From contig JAATGM010000047.1 of NCBI GenBank assembly GCA_015654675.1, positions 1 to 64,000 on the forward strand: 64,000 bases of DNA, read 5' to 3'. A model generated the notes under the pieces. The model saw nothing but the letters and a program-made list of their open reading frames with translations, ran no database searches and was not told the DNA's origin. This document shows, in pieces, positions 42,701 through 50,301 of this stretch. A program made the translations under genes and the position numbers. Within the stretch, counting starts at the first letter, position 1; each line of letters opens with the position of its first letter. This stretch comes from Planctomycetota bacterium. Lineage in GTDB: Bacteria; Planctomycetota; Phycisphaerae; UBA1845; UTPLA1.

Positions 42701-45700
42701 CACCACCGACACCTGCAACAGCGGCACATGCGTCTATACGCCAATCACTTGTAACGACAACAGCGCGTGCACGACCGACACCTGCAACCCGGCCACCGGG
42801 TGCGTCTATACCGCGATCAGTTGCGACGACGGCGATGGCTGCACCACCGACGGCTGTGTGGCCGCGACGGGCTGCACGCACACGCCGGTCGATTGCAACG
42901 ACAACGATCCTTGTACGGCCGATTCGTGTCAGCCCGCCAACACCGCCGCGGTCTCGATGAACGGATCGAGCCAATACGTGAGTATCGGAACCGGCGCGGC
43001 GGTTGCAAACTTCGGTACAGGCAGCTTCACCATCGAGGGCTGGTTCAAGGCAACTGCCACGCCGACGGCCAATGTGAGCTTGTTCCGCATGGGACGCTCG
43101 GGCAATTTCCCGCAGGCCGTCGTTCAGATTCTTGCCAACACCAATACCATCGCGGCCTCGGTCGAAACGAATACTTCGCCAAGCCAGGCCGACACGGCGA
43201 CGGGAATCACATTCACGTTGAATACATGGACGCACTTCGCGGCCGTGGCCGATCGCACGGCGGGCGCGCAGCGGCTGCGTCTCTACGTCAATGGATCGCT
43301 GGTCAGCGACGTCGATGCCTCGGTTTGGAGTACGAATGCGATCTCAAGCACCGACCCCACCATTTTCGGAGCTGCCCGGGCGGCGGACGGCACCCTGAAC
43401 GCTTTCTACAGCGGAGCGCTCGACGAAATCCGGCTTTGGAACACGATCCGCACCCAGACCCAAATTCAAACCAACATGAATTCGCAGCTCTCGTCGGCGT
43501 CGGGTCTCATCGCGCACTGGGCCTTCAACGAAGGCACCGGAACCAGCGCGGCCGACTCAGTCGGTGGCAATTCCGGTACCCTGACTGGCGGCGCAACGTG
43601 GATCACTGGCGCGGCCAACCTCGTGAACATGGGCTCCGGCGGCTGCGTCCATACGCCCATCGCAAATTGCTGTTCGAGCGCTGCTCAATGCAACGACAAC
43701 AACCCTTGCACCACCGACACATGCAATAGCGGCACCTGCGGCCATACCCCGGTCAGTTGCCCATCCGGCCAAACCTGCAACGCGACCAACGGCCAATGCG
43801 AACTCATCCCGCTCGAGCCGCCGCTGCCCATCGTGGCCGGCAACACCTGGAAGTACTTCAAGGGCACCGTCGCGCCGCCTTCGACGTGGCGGGCCGTCGG
43901 CTTCGATGACTCGACCTGGCTCTCCGGTCCCAGCGGTTTCGGCTATGCCGACAACGACGACGCGACCGTGCTGAGCGATATGATCAACACATACTCGGCT
44001 GTCTTCATCCGCCGCAAATTCAACATCACAAATCCGGCGACTGTCACCCAACTCACGCTGTCAGTCGATTACGACGACGGCTACGTCGCCTACATCAACG
44101 GAGTCGAAGTCGCACGTAGTGCGAGCATGGGTGGAACCGTCGGAACGCCACCTGCGTTTAACGCGCTGGCGACCGGCAGTCACGAGGCCTCCGGAGGAGA
44201 CTCGAGTCCTCAACCCGTCGAAGTCACTCATCCGTCACCCAGTGTCCTGGTGGCCGGCGCAAACGTGATCGCCATCCAATGCCACAACAACACCATCGGA
44301 AGCTCGGACTTTTCGCTGATTCCCGCTCTGAGCGCCACCGCGGTCGAGTGCGTGGTCGCGGCCGACTGCAACGACAACAACGCCTGCACGACCGACGCCT
44401 GCAACAGCGGAACCTGCACGCACACCGCCATCAGTTGCGACGACGGCAATGGCTGCACCACCGACTCATGCAACCCCGCCACCGGCTGCGCCCATACCCC
44501 GCTGAGCTGCGACGACGGCGACTCCTGCACCGTGGACTCCTGCTCGGGCGGCTCCTGCCAGCACGTCGTCAACTGTGACGACGGCAACCCCTGCACGCTC
44601 GATAGCTGTGCTCCGGGCAACACCGCCGCCCTCGTCTTCGACGGAACGAACGACTACGTCACCATGGGCGCCGCGGCCGCACTGAATGCCTCGCCGGCCT
44701 TCACCCTCGAATGCTGGTTCAAGCGAACCGGCACCGGCGTCCCGACCAACACCGGCACGAACGGTATCGCAAGTCTGGTTCCGCTGATCAGCAAGGGCGG
44801 TCCGCAGGATGAGACCGCCGCCAACAACATGAACTACGTCCTCGGAATCGACACCTCCACGAACACGCTGGCGGTGGACTTCGAGGAAGCGACCGGCGCG
44901 AATACCGGCCTCAATCATCCGGCCACATCACCGGTTGGCGCCGCAAACGCCAACGTCATCGCCAACAATGTCTGGTATCACGCCGCCGCGACCTACGACG
45001 GAACCAACTGGCGCATCTACCTCAACGGAAATCTGATCCACACGCTGCTCGTCAGCGCCGTGCCCGAGCCCAACAGCGGCCAGCATTTTGCCCTCGGCAC
45101 CATGCTCAAGACCGACGGCACCGCCGCCGCCAATCCCAGCGCGGCCTACTTTGCCGGCGTGCTCGATGAAGTCCGCGTTTGGAACGTCGCCCGCGCGGCT
45201 GGCGAAGTCTCGTCAAACATGAACGGCCAAATCACCTCGGCCACGGGCCTCATCGGCCGCTGGGGATTGAACGACGCATCGGGATCAACCGCGACGGCAT
45301 CGGTAGGTCCGAATGGCACGCTGACCAACGGTCCGACCTGGGCGACCACGTCCTTGCCGAATGTCGGCGGTGGCTGCACGCACGTCGTCCAGGATTCGGA
45401 CGGCGACGGCGTGTGCAATGCAAACGACGGCTGCCCCAACGATCCCAACAAGATCGCGCCAGGTCAGTGTGGTTGCGGAATCGCCGACACGGATTCTGAC
45501 GGCGACGGAACTGCAAACTGCAACGACGGCTGCCCGAATGACGCGAACAAGCTCGCTCCGGGTATTTGCGGTTGCGGTGTGGCCGATACCGACAGCGACG
45601 GCGACGGTACCCCGAACTGCCATGACGGCTGCCCGAACGATCCGAACAAGACCGCCCCCGGAATCTGCGGTTGCGGCGTGGCTGACACCGATAGCGACGG

Positions 45701-48700
45701 CGACGGAACCGCCAACTGCATCGACGGCTGCCCGAACGATCCCAACAAGATCGCGCCGGGTCAGTGCGGTTGCGGAACGGCCGACACCGACACGGATGGG
45801 GACGGCACTCCGAACTGTCACGACGGTTGTCCGACCGATGCCAACAAGATCGCCCCCGGCGTCTGCGGCTGCGGCGTTTCCGATGTCGACGCCGATGGCG
45901 ACGGTACTCCCAACTGCATCGACGGCTGCCCGACCGATCCGAACAAGATCAACCCGGGCATCTGCGGCTGCGGCACGCCCGACACCGACTCCGATCACGA
46001 CGGCATCCCAGATTGCAACGACCATTGCCCCGGAACGACCGACGTCGATACCGACGGCGACGGCGTCTACGACTGCACTGATGGCTGCCCGAACGATCCG
46101 AATAAGTCGTCGCCGGGCCAGTGCGGCTGCGGCTTACCCGACACAGATTCAGACAACGACGGCACCGCCAACTGCCACGACAATTGCCCGAACGATCCGA
46201 GCAAGATCAATCCCGGCCAGTGCGGCTGCGGCAATCCGGAAACGGATACCGACGGCGACGGTACCGCCAACTGCAACGACGGCTGCCCCAACGATCCGCT
46301 CAAGACGGTCGCAGGCCAGTGCGGATGCGGCCATCCCGATACCGATTCCGACAACGACGGCACGGCCAACTGCAACGACGGCTGTCCGAATGATCCCGAC
46401 AAGATTGCTCCCGGCCTCTGCGGTTGCGGCTTCTCAGACGCCGACACCGATGGCGACGGTACGCCAAATTGTCACGACGGCTGTCCGGCCGATCCGCTGA
46501 AGACGGCGCCGGGCCAGTGCGGTTGCGGAATTGCAGACACCGATACGGACAACGACGGAACGGCGAACTGCAACGACAGTTGCCCGACCGATCCGAACAA
46601 GATCGCCCCGGGCGCCTGCGGTTGCGGAGTCGCGGACACCGACAGCGACAATGACGGCGTCCCCGATTGTCACGACGTTTGCCCCGGAGCGCCCGACATC
46701 GATACCGATGGCGACGGCACGTTGGACTGCCATGACGGCTGTCCCGCCGATCCGCTCAAGACGGTTCCCGGCCAGTGCGGCTGCGGCAATCTGGATACGG
46801 ACACCGACGGCGACGGTACCGCCGACTGTCACGACGGCTGCCCGCTCGATTCGACCAAGACCGCCCCCGGCGTCTGCGGTTGCGGCATGTCCGATGCCGA
46901 TTCCGACAACGACGGCACGCCCAACTGCATCGACGGCTGCCCGACTGATCCGAACAAGATCAACCCGGGCGTCTGCGGCTGCGGAACGCCCGACACCGAC
47001 TCCGATCACGACGGCATCCCGGACTGCAACGATCATTGCCCCGGTACGGCCGACATCGACTCTGACGGCGACGGCGTCCTCGATTGCACCGATGGTTGCC
47101 CCAACGATCCGGCCAAGACGACGCCGGGCCAGTGCGGCTGCGGTACTCCCGACACCGATTCAGACGGCGACGGCACGGCCAACTGCCACGACGCCTGCCC
47201 GAATGACCCGAACAAGGTGGTTGCCGGCCAGTGCGGTTGCGGAAATCCGGAAACCGATTCCGATCACGATGGCACAGCCGACTGCATCGACAGTTGCCCC
47301 AACGATCCGGCCAAGACAACGCCCGGCCAGTGCGGCTGCGGCAATCCCGAGACAGATTCAGACGGCGACGGCACGGCCAACTGCATCGACGGCTGCCCCA
47401 ACGACCCGGCCAAGATCAGTCCGGGTGCTTGCGGCTGCGGTGTTGCCGACACCGACACCGACACCGACGGCACGCCCGACTGTCACGACCTGTGCCCGGC
47501 CGATCCGCTGAAGACGGCCCCGGGCCAGTGCGGCTGCGGTAATGCCGAAACGGATACCGACAGCGACGGCACGGCCGACTGCATCGACGGTTGCCCGACC
47601 GATCCGAACAAGATCGCGCCCGGCCTGTGCGGCTGCAACGTGGCCGAGACCGACAACGACAACGATGGCACGCCGAATTGCATCGATGGCTGCCCGAACG
47701 ATCCCAACAAGATCGCCCCGGGTGCCTGCGGCTGCGGCGTCTCCGATGCCGACTCCGACCACGACGGTACACCAAATTGTCACGACGGCTGCCCGTCCGA
47801 CCCGAACAAGACCAGCCCCGGCATCTGCGGCTGCGGCGTGGCCGACACTGATTCCGACAACGATGGCATCCCCGATTGCAACGACCATTGCCCCGGATCG
47901 GCCGACGTCGATTCCGATGGCGACGGCGTCCTCGATTGCAGCGATGGCTGCCCGAACGACCCGAACAAGTCCGATCCAGGCCAGTGCGGCTGCGGAGTTG
48001 CCGACATCGATACGGACAAGGATGGCACCGCAAACTGCAACGACGGCTGCCCGACCGATCCCGACAAGACCGCCGCCGGCCAGTGCGGCTGCGGCATTGC
48101 CGACACTGACGACGATCACGACGGCACGGCCAACTGCAACGACGGCTGCCCGAATGATCCGAACAAAATTGCGGCCGGCGTCTGCGGCTGCGGAGTCGCC
48201 GACACTGATAGCGATGCCGATGGCGTGGCCGATTGCCACGACATCTGCTCAGACACGCCGTCCGGCCAGACGCCGAACGCCCAGGGTTGCTCATGCAGCC
48301 AGGTGAATTGCGACGACGGCAACGCCTGCACCGCCGACACGTGCACGAATGGCGTCTGCTCCAACACGCCGCTCACCTGCGACGATGGCGATGCCTGCAC
48401 CACCGATTCCTGCGATACGCAGACCGGCTGTCATCATGTGGCCGTGAACTGCGACGACGGCAATCCTTGCACGGTCGACTCCTGCAATTCGCAGACCGGC
48501 TGCCATCACCAGAACGCCTCCGACGGAACCAGTTGCTCAAACGGCCAGTTCTGCGACGGAGCCGAAACCTGTATGAGCGGCGCCTGCCAGCCCGGCACGC
48601 CGCCATGCGACTCGGCACACTGCAACGAGGCCAGCGACACCTGCGCCCAGTGCATCAGCGACGCCGAGTGCGCCGACGATGGCAATCCCTGCACCGACGA

Positions 48701-49721
48701 AGTCTGCTCCGCCGGGCAGTGCACCCATCCGCCAAAGACCAACGGCACGTCCTGTTCGGACGGCCTCTATTGCAACGGCGCTGAAACCTGCCAGGGCGGC
48801 GTCTGTGCTGATGGCCTCGATCCATGCGTCGATCTGGCGCACTGCAATGAGGCGACTGACTCTTGCAATCAGTGCGTCAGCGCGGCCGAGTGCGACGACA
48901 ACAATCCGTGTACGGCGGACACCTGTTCAGCCGGCGCATGCGTCCACACGCCGCTCAATTGCATCAACGTCACGCTCCATGTCGATGGCCTCGGCCATGC
49001 CGTGACGCGCAGCGTGACATTCGTGCTGACGCCCTGCGGCGGTACGCCCGAGACGCGCGTCCTGCCGGTCTCATTTGCACCGAGCGGACAGGGTTATGGC
49101 ATCGGTAGCGTGACGCTCTCCAACGTCAACGCAAACACGGCCTGGCTCAGCGCCCGCGAGGGTCACACGCTGCGTCGCCGCCTGCCGGTCAGCTTCCCGC
49201 CGACCCTCTCGGCCTCGGTCGACTTCACCGGGAGTAACAAGCTTCTGGCGGGTGACCTGCAAACGCCTGCTTCAAGTCAGGACAACCTGGTCGACGTGAT
49301 CGACTTTGCCATCCTGGCTGCTCGCTGGAACACGGTGGTCGGCGATTGCGTCGGCGGACTGCCCGCTGAGTGTTCGCGCGGGGCCGACGTCAATGGCGAC
49401 GGACAACAGGGCACGATCGACTTCACCGCGTTGCAGATCAACTTCTTCGCCACGGGCGACTCGGACGACGCCTGCCCGCCGGGCGTGCAAGCCAAGCGGC
49501 CCATCGGCGTCGATGGCCCGCTGCAGTCGGCCCGGATGATGCGTGTGCGTGTCTCAGAGATTGCGAATCGCGTGCCAAACGCGGCGCTCGCAGATCAGAA
49601 CGCGGACGGTGTCATCGATTCGGCCGACATCCGGCTCTTCGCGATGCGCAATCGTTTGAAGCTGCTGCCGGCGTTCGATCGCCTGCTGCAACAGACGGCG
49701 CCACTCGCGGCTGAGCGCTAA
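39708..49721 (+). CDS. Giant secreted protein (3337 aa): LamG, calcineurin-like phosphoesterase, DNRLRE, CTDC, 31 TSP3-like repeats, dockerin-like end
   Basis: AGAGGA precedes the ATG. The leader contains LLAGC at residues 11-15, which reads as a lipobox, but cleavage after TAAA is also possible, so it is a lipoprotein or secreted. Order: LamG-like about 27-280; calcineurin-like phosphoesterase about 338-632 (LPDTQFY, GDCVEHG, GNHD near 433, SHYIL, CGHLDQ near 571); CTDC; DNRLRE about 793-981; CTDC; LamG about 1080-1308; CTDC; jelly-roll-like 'WKYFKGT' module about 1373-1545; CTDC; LamG about 1640-1886; TSP3-like calcium repeats 1896-2861; CTDC 2866-3086; shared C-terminal module 3086-3337 with dockerin-like motifs. 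The TSP3 array should form a calcium-stabilised rod. It is the last gene of the cluster; a strong hairpin follows. Confidence 0.87.
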   Translation: MKRAHVHLACLLAGCLATAAAQGQTALQFNGTNQYVTMGTASGLGTATFTLECWFKRASASGNAGLGTVTGGNGFNGSIIPLVSKGRGEADATNVDCNYILGIQTTSNLLVADFEEAGTGPNPGLNHPICGSTAIADTNWHHAAATYSTAAGWSLYLDGVAQTVATACTNCQTTAPNNCLVSPGVAPRSDSIQHFGIASALTSTGVADGFFNGSIDEVRVWNVVRTLAEIQGAMNQQLTSGTGLIGRWGFNDGSGSSATNSIAGSPAGTLTNTPTWVTGAPALNNQPPNQPTLVTPANGASGVSTSPTLTVNVTDPESNPMTVTFFGRANTIPPPGPDFSIIALPDTQFYACGVPCSSDNGLLNAQLQWIVDNKASRNIAFVTQLGDCVEHGNDGNANGVNAEWDVANAAYQLIENPATTLLTYGIPFGIAVGNHDQTPINSPRNGSDEGATTTRYNNTFGVSRFLGRSYYGGRYDFGAPASYPNNNDNHYELFSASGLDFIIIHLEYDDTANTTRTAVLNWANGLLQTHSNRRAIITSHYILNPDGTFGNQGQAIYDALKGNANLFLMLCGHLDQANRRSDTFGGNTVNTLLSDYQSRPTGGRGWMRRLLFSPANNTIHVETFSPWANYPTTPKQEQLINSHADNAGTALNDFTLTYSMSNSAPAFAQIGSTQTGVASGSNTSVSWPGLTANLIYEWKVTVSDGTSTTNGPTWNFQTQCTGNAACDDGNPCTTDVCDNGACTHTNNTNSCNDGNNCTTGDVCSGGVCAGTPTNCLPGTSCNPANGLCESQPVTVTFQQGTAGYSGEVDTYIDAGAATANNGAAAALVVDLAPSVKQALLRFGNLFASEGGPIPAGATIMSATLTVNVGAGAGTVQQVGFHRMKAAWSASDNWNTFGTTPWNSTAGIQLDNVEANTSPDASTTIPDGVNVITVTSSVQAWYASPSSNFGWVLNETVDDSVTFDSAEGATVANRPKLTVTYLPPPPCQVNGDCNDGNACTTDTCNSGTCVYTPITCNDNSACTTDTCNPATGCVYTAISCDDGDGCTTDGCVAATGCTHTPVDCNDNDPCTADSCQPANTAAVSMNGSSQYVSIGTGAAVANFGTGSFTIEGWFKATATPTANVSLFRMGRSGNFPQAVVQILANTNTIAASVETNTSPSQADTATGITFTLNTWTHFAAVADRTAGAQRLRLYVNGSLVSDVDASVWSTNAISSTDPTIFGAARAADGTLNAFYSGALDEIRLWNTIRTQTQIQTNMNSQLSSASGLIAHWAFNEGTGTSAADSVGGNSGTLTGGATWITGAANLVNMGSGGCVHTPIANCCSSAAQCNDNNPCTTDTCNSGTCGHTPVSCPSGQTCNATNGQCELIPLEPPLPIVAGNTWKYFKGTVAPPSTWRAVGFDDSTWLSGPSGFGYADNDDATVLSDMINTYSAVFIRRKFNITNPATVTQLTLSVDYDDGYVAYINGVEVARSASMGGTVGTPPAFNALATGSHEASGGDSSPQPVEVTHPSPSVLVAGANVIAIQCHNNTIGSSDFSLIPALSATAVECVVAADCNDNNACTTDACNSGTCTHTAISCDDGNGCTTDSCNPATGCAHTPLSCDDGDSCTVDSCSGGSCQHVVNCDDGNPCTLDSCAPGNTAALVFDGTNDYVTMGAAAALNASPAFTLECWFKRTGTGVPTNTGTNGIASLVPLISKGGPQDETAANNMNYVLGIDTSTNTLAVDFEEATGANTGLNHPATSPVGAANANVIANNVWYHAAATYDGTNWRIYLNGNLIHTLLVSAVPEPNSGQHFALGTMLKTDGTAAANPSAAYFAGVLDEVRVWNVARAAGEVSSNMNGQITSATGLIGRWGLNDASGSTATASVGPNGTLTNGPTWATTSLPNVGGGCTHVVQDSDGDGVCNANDGCPNDPNKIAPGQCGCGIADTDSDGDGTANCNDGCPNDANKLAPGICGCGVADTDSDGDGTPNCHDGCPNDPNKTAPGICGCGVADTDSDGDGTANCIDGCPNDPNKIAPGQCGCGTADTDTDGDGTPNCHDGCPTDANKIAPGVCGCGVSDVDADGDGTPNCIDGCPTDPNKINPGICGCGTPDTDSDHDGIPDCNDHCPGTTDVDTDGDGVYDCTDGCPNDPNKSSPGQCGCGLPDTDSDNDGTANCHDNCPNDPSKINPGQCGCGNPETDTDGDGTANCNDGCPNDPLKTVAGQCGCGHPDTDSDNDGTANCNDGCPNDPDKIAPGLCGCGFSDADTDGDGTPNCHDGCPADPLKTAPGQCGCGIADTDTDNDGTANCNDSCPTDPNKIAPGACGCGVADTDSDNDGVPDCHDVCPGAPDIDTDGDGTLDCHDGCPADPLKTVPGQCGCGNLDTDTDGDGTADCHDGCPLDSTKTAPGVCGCGMSDADSDNDGTPNCIDGCPTDPNKINPGVCGCGTPDTDSDHDGIPDCNDHCPGTADIDSDGDGVLDCTDGCPNDPAKTTPGQCGCGTPDTDSDGDGTANCHDACPNDPNKVVAGQCGCGNPETDSDHDGTADCIDSCPNDPAKTTPGQCGCGNPETDSDGDGTANCIDGCPNDPAKISPGACGCGVADTDTDTDGTPDCHDLCPADPLKTAPGQCGCGNAETDTDSDGTADCIDGCPTDPNKIAPGLCGCNVAETDNDNDGTPNCIDGCPNDPNKIAPGACGCGVSDADSDHDGTPNCHDGCPSDPNKTSPGICGCGVADTDSDNDGIPDCNDHCPGSADVDSDGDGVLDCSDGCPNDPNKSDPGQCGCGVADIDTDKDGTANCNDGCPTDPDKTAAGQCGCGIADTDDDHDGTANCNDGCPNDPNKIAAGVCGCGVADTDSDADGVADCHDICSDTPSGQTPNAQGCSCSQVNCDDGNACTADTCTNGVCSNTPLTCDDGDACTTDSCDTQTGCHHVAVNCDDGNPCTVDSCNSQTGCHHQNASDGTSCSNGQFCDGAETCMSGACQPGTPPCDSAHCNEASDTCAQCISDAECADDGNPCTDEVCSAGQCTHPPKTNGTSCSDGLYCNGAETCQGGVCADGLDPCVDLAHCNEATDSCNQCVSAAECDDNNPCTADTCSAGACVHTPLNCINVTLHVDGLGHAVTRSVTFVLTPCGGTPETRVLPVSFAPSGQGYGIGSVTLSNVNANTAWLSAREGHTLRRRLPVSFPPTLSASVDFTGSNKLLAGDLQTPASSQDNLVDVIDFAILAARWNTVVGDCVGGLPAECSRGADVNGDGQQGTIDFTALQINFFATGDSDDACPPGVQAKRPIGVDGPLQSARMMRVRVSEIANRVPNAALADQNADGVIDSADIRLFAMRNRLKLLPAFDRLLQQTAPLAAER
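45393..48298 (+). repeat. 31 tandem TSP3-like calcium-binding repeats (99-bp units with four 60-bp units)
   Basis: Units of 33 residues follow DxDxDGxxxCxDGCPxDPxK and end with xPGxCGCG. Four short units of 20 residues (DSDxDGxPDCxDxCPG) lie at 45987-46046, 46641-46700, 46998-47057 and 47850-47909. The pattern is 6 long, short, 6 long, short, 3 long, short, 8 long, short, 3 long, then one diverged final unit at 48207. Every boundary falls at the predicted base, so there is no frameshift. Short units with their neighbours are near-copies of each other, which points to block duplication. Confidence 0.9.
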
Positions 49722-49754
49722 CCCCCGGTCAGGCATATCTTAAGAATTGAATTT

Positions 49755-49780
49755 CGCGGTCCCCCGCTCAGGGGGCCGCG
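49755..49780 (+). terminator. Strong GC-rich hairpin after the giant cluster
   Basis: CGCGG-(T)-CCCCC pairs with GGGGG-CCGCG around the loop GCTCA: ten base pairs with one bulged T. It starts 33 bases after the last giant gene and precedes the BlaI promoter. The usual U-run is missing (CGCATTC follows), so it may act as an RNA end stabiliser or an atypical terminator. Confidence 0.5.
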
Positions 49781-49819
49781 CGCATTCAAAGAAAAAATCT
49801 TCGAAAACGCTCGAACCCC

Positions 49820-49848
49820 TTGACGATCTCCTACATAAGTAGTAGGAT
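49820..49848 (+). promoter_or_regulatory. Sigma70-like promoter of the BlaI-M56 operon
   Basis: TTGACG (49820-49825) and TAGGAT (49843-49848) are separated by 17 bases. Transcription would begin near 49855, leaving a leader of about 38 bases before ATG 49893. It is the best-formed promoter in the window. The inverted repeat at 49829-49847 covers the spacer and most of the -10 box. Confidence 0.65.
49829..49847. promoter_or_regulatory. BlaI-type operator (inverted repeat TCCTAC-N7-GTAGGA)
   Basis: The arms TCCTAC and GTAGGA are perfect and flank ATAAGTA. The CTAC...GTAG core is like the dyads bound by BlaI/MecI repressors, whose core is TACA...TGTA or CTAC...GTAG. It overlaps the -10 box of the repressor's own promoter, so autoregulation is likely. 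Confidence 0.62.
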
Positions 49849-49892
49849 GCCTCCGACACCTGTAGTTGGCCGCCCGGAGATTGCCGACGCCC

Positions 49893-50294
49893 ATGAGCGA
49901 CAAGGAACTCGAACTGGCTCCGGCCGAGCTCGATGTGCTCCGAGCTCTCTGGGATCTTGGCTCGGCCACGGTGCGGCAGGTCATGCATCACCTGCACGAG
50001 CGCGGCCGGCGTGTCGCCTACACCACCGTCCTCACTTTCCTGACCCGACTGGAACAAAAGGGCTATGTCCGCAGCGACAAGTCCGAGCTGGCCTACGTCT
50101 ATCGCGCGAAACTTTCGCGCGAGCGCGTGAGTCGCTCGCGTTTGCGCTCGTTAATAGAACAGTTGTACGACGGTGCGGCGGGGCCGCTCGTGCTGCAGCT
50201 CGTCCAAAGCGAACGCCTGACCCCCGAGGAAATCGAAACCCTTCAAAAACTGATCGAACGCCTGGATCTCCAAAACCCGGAAGCGGAGAAATAA
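49893..50294 (+). CDS. BlaI/MecI family transcriptional repressor
   Basis: The 133-residue protein has the winged-helix domain of penicillinase repressors at residues about 5-75: LAPAELDVLRALWDLGSATV, then RQVMHHL, AYTTVLTFLTRLEQKGYVRS and YVYRAKLSRE. The C-terminal dimer helices end with TPEEIETLQKLIERL. In known systems a BlaR1-type membrane protease triggers cleavage of such repressors. The next gene, 7 bases downstream, encodes an M56 peptidase, which fits. ATG 49893 is chosen over an upstream in-frame TTG at 49866 because the family starts near MSDKEL. The likely targets are its own operon and perhaps the genes up to 61.2 kb. No beta-lactamase lies nearby. Confidence 0.9.
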   Translation: MSDKELELAPAELDVLRALWDLGSATVRQVMHHLHERGRRVAYTTVLTFLTRLEQKGYVRSDKSELAYVYRAKLSRERVSRSRLRSLIEQLYDGAAGPLVLQLVQSERLTPEEIETLQKLIERLDLQNPEAEK

Positions 50295-50301
50295 GGCAAT
50301 C

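Noticed and set aside
45361-46500. Plus-strand alternate frame of 379 codons rich in Ala, Arg and Thr
   Set aside because: It is a frame-shifted reading of the TSP3 repeats and has no start signals or domain.
45393-48298. 99-base direct repeats resembling a satellite or CRISPR-like array
   Set aside because: Every unit keeps frame and the DxDxDG / CP / CGCG pattern; it is the TSP3-like protein array.
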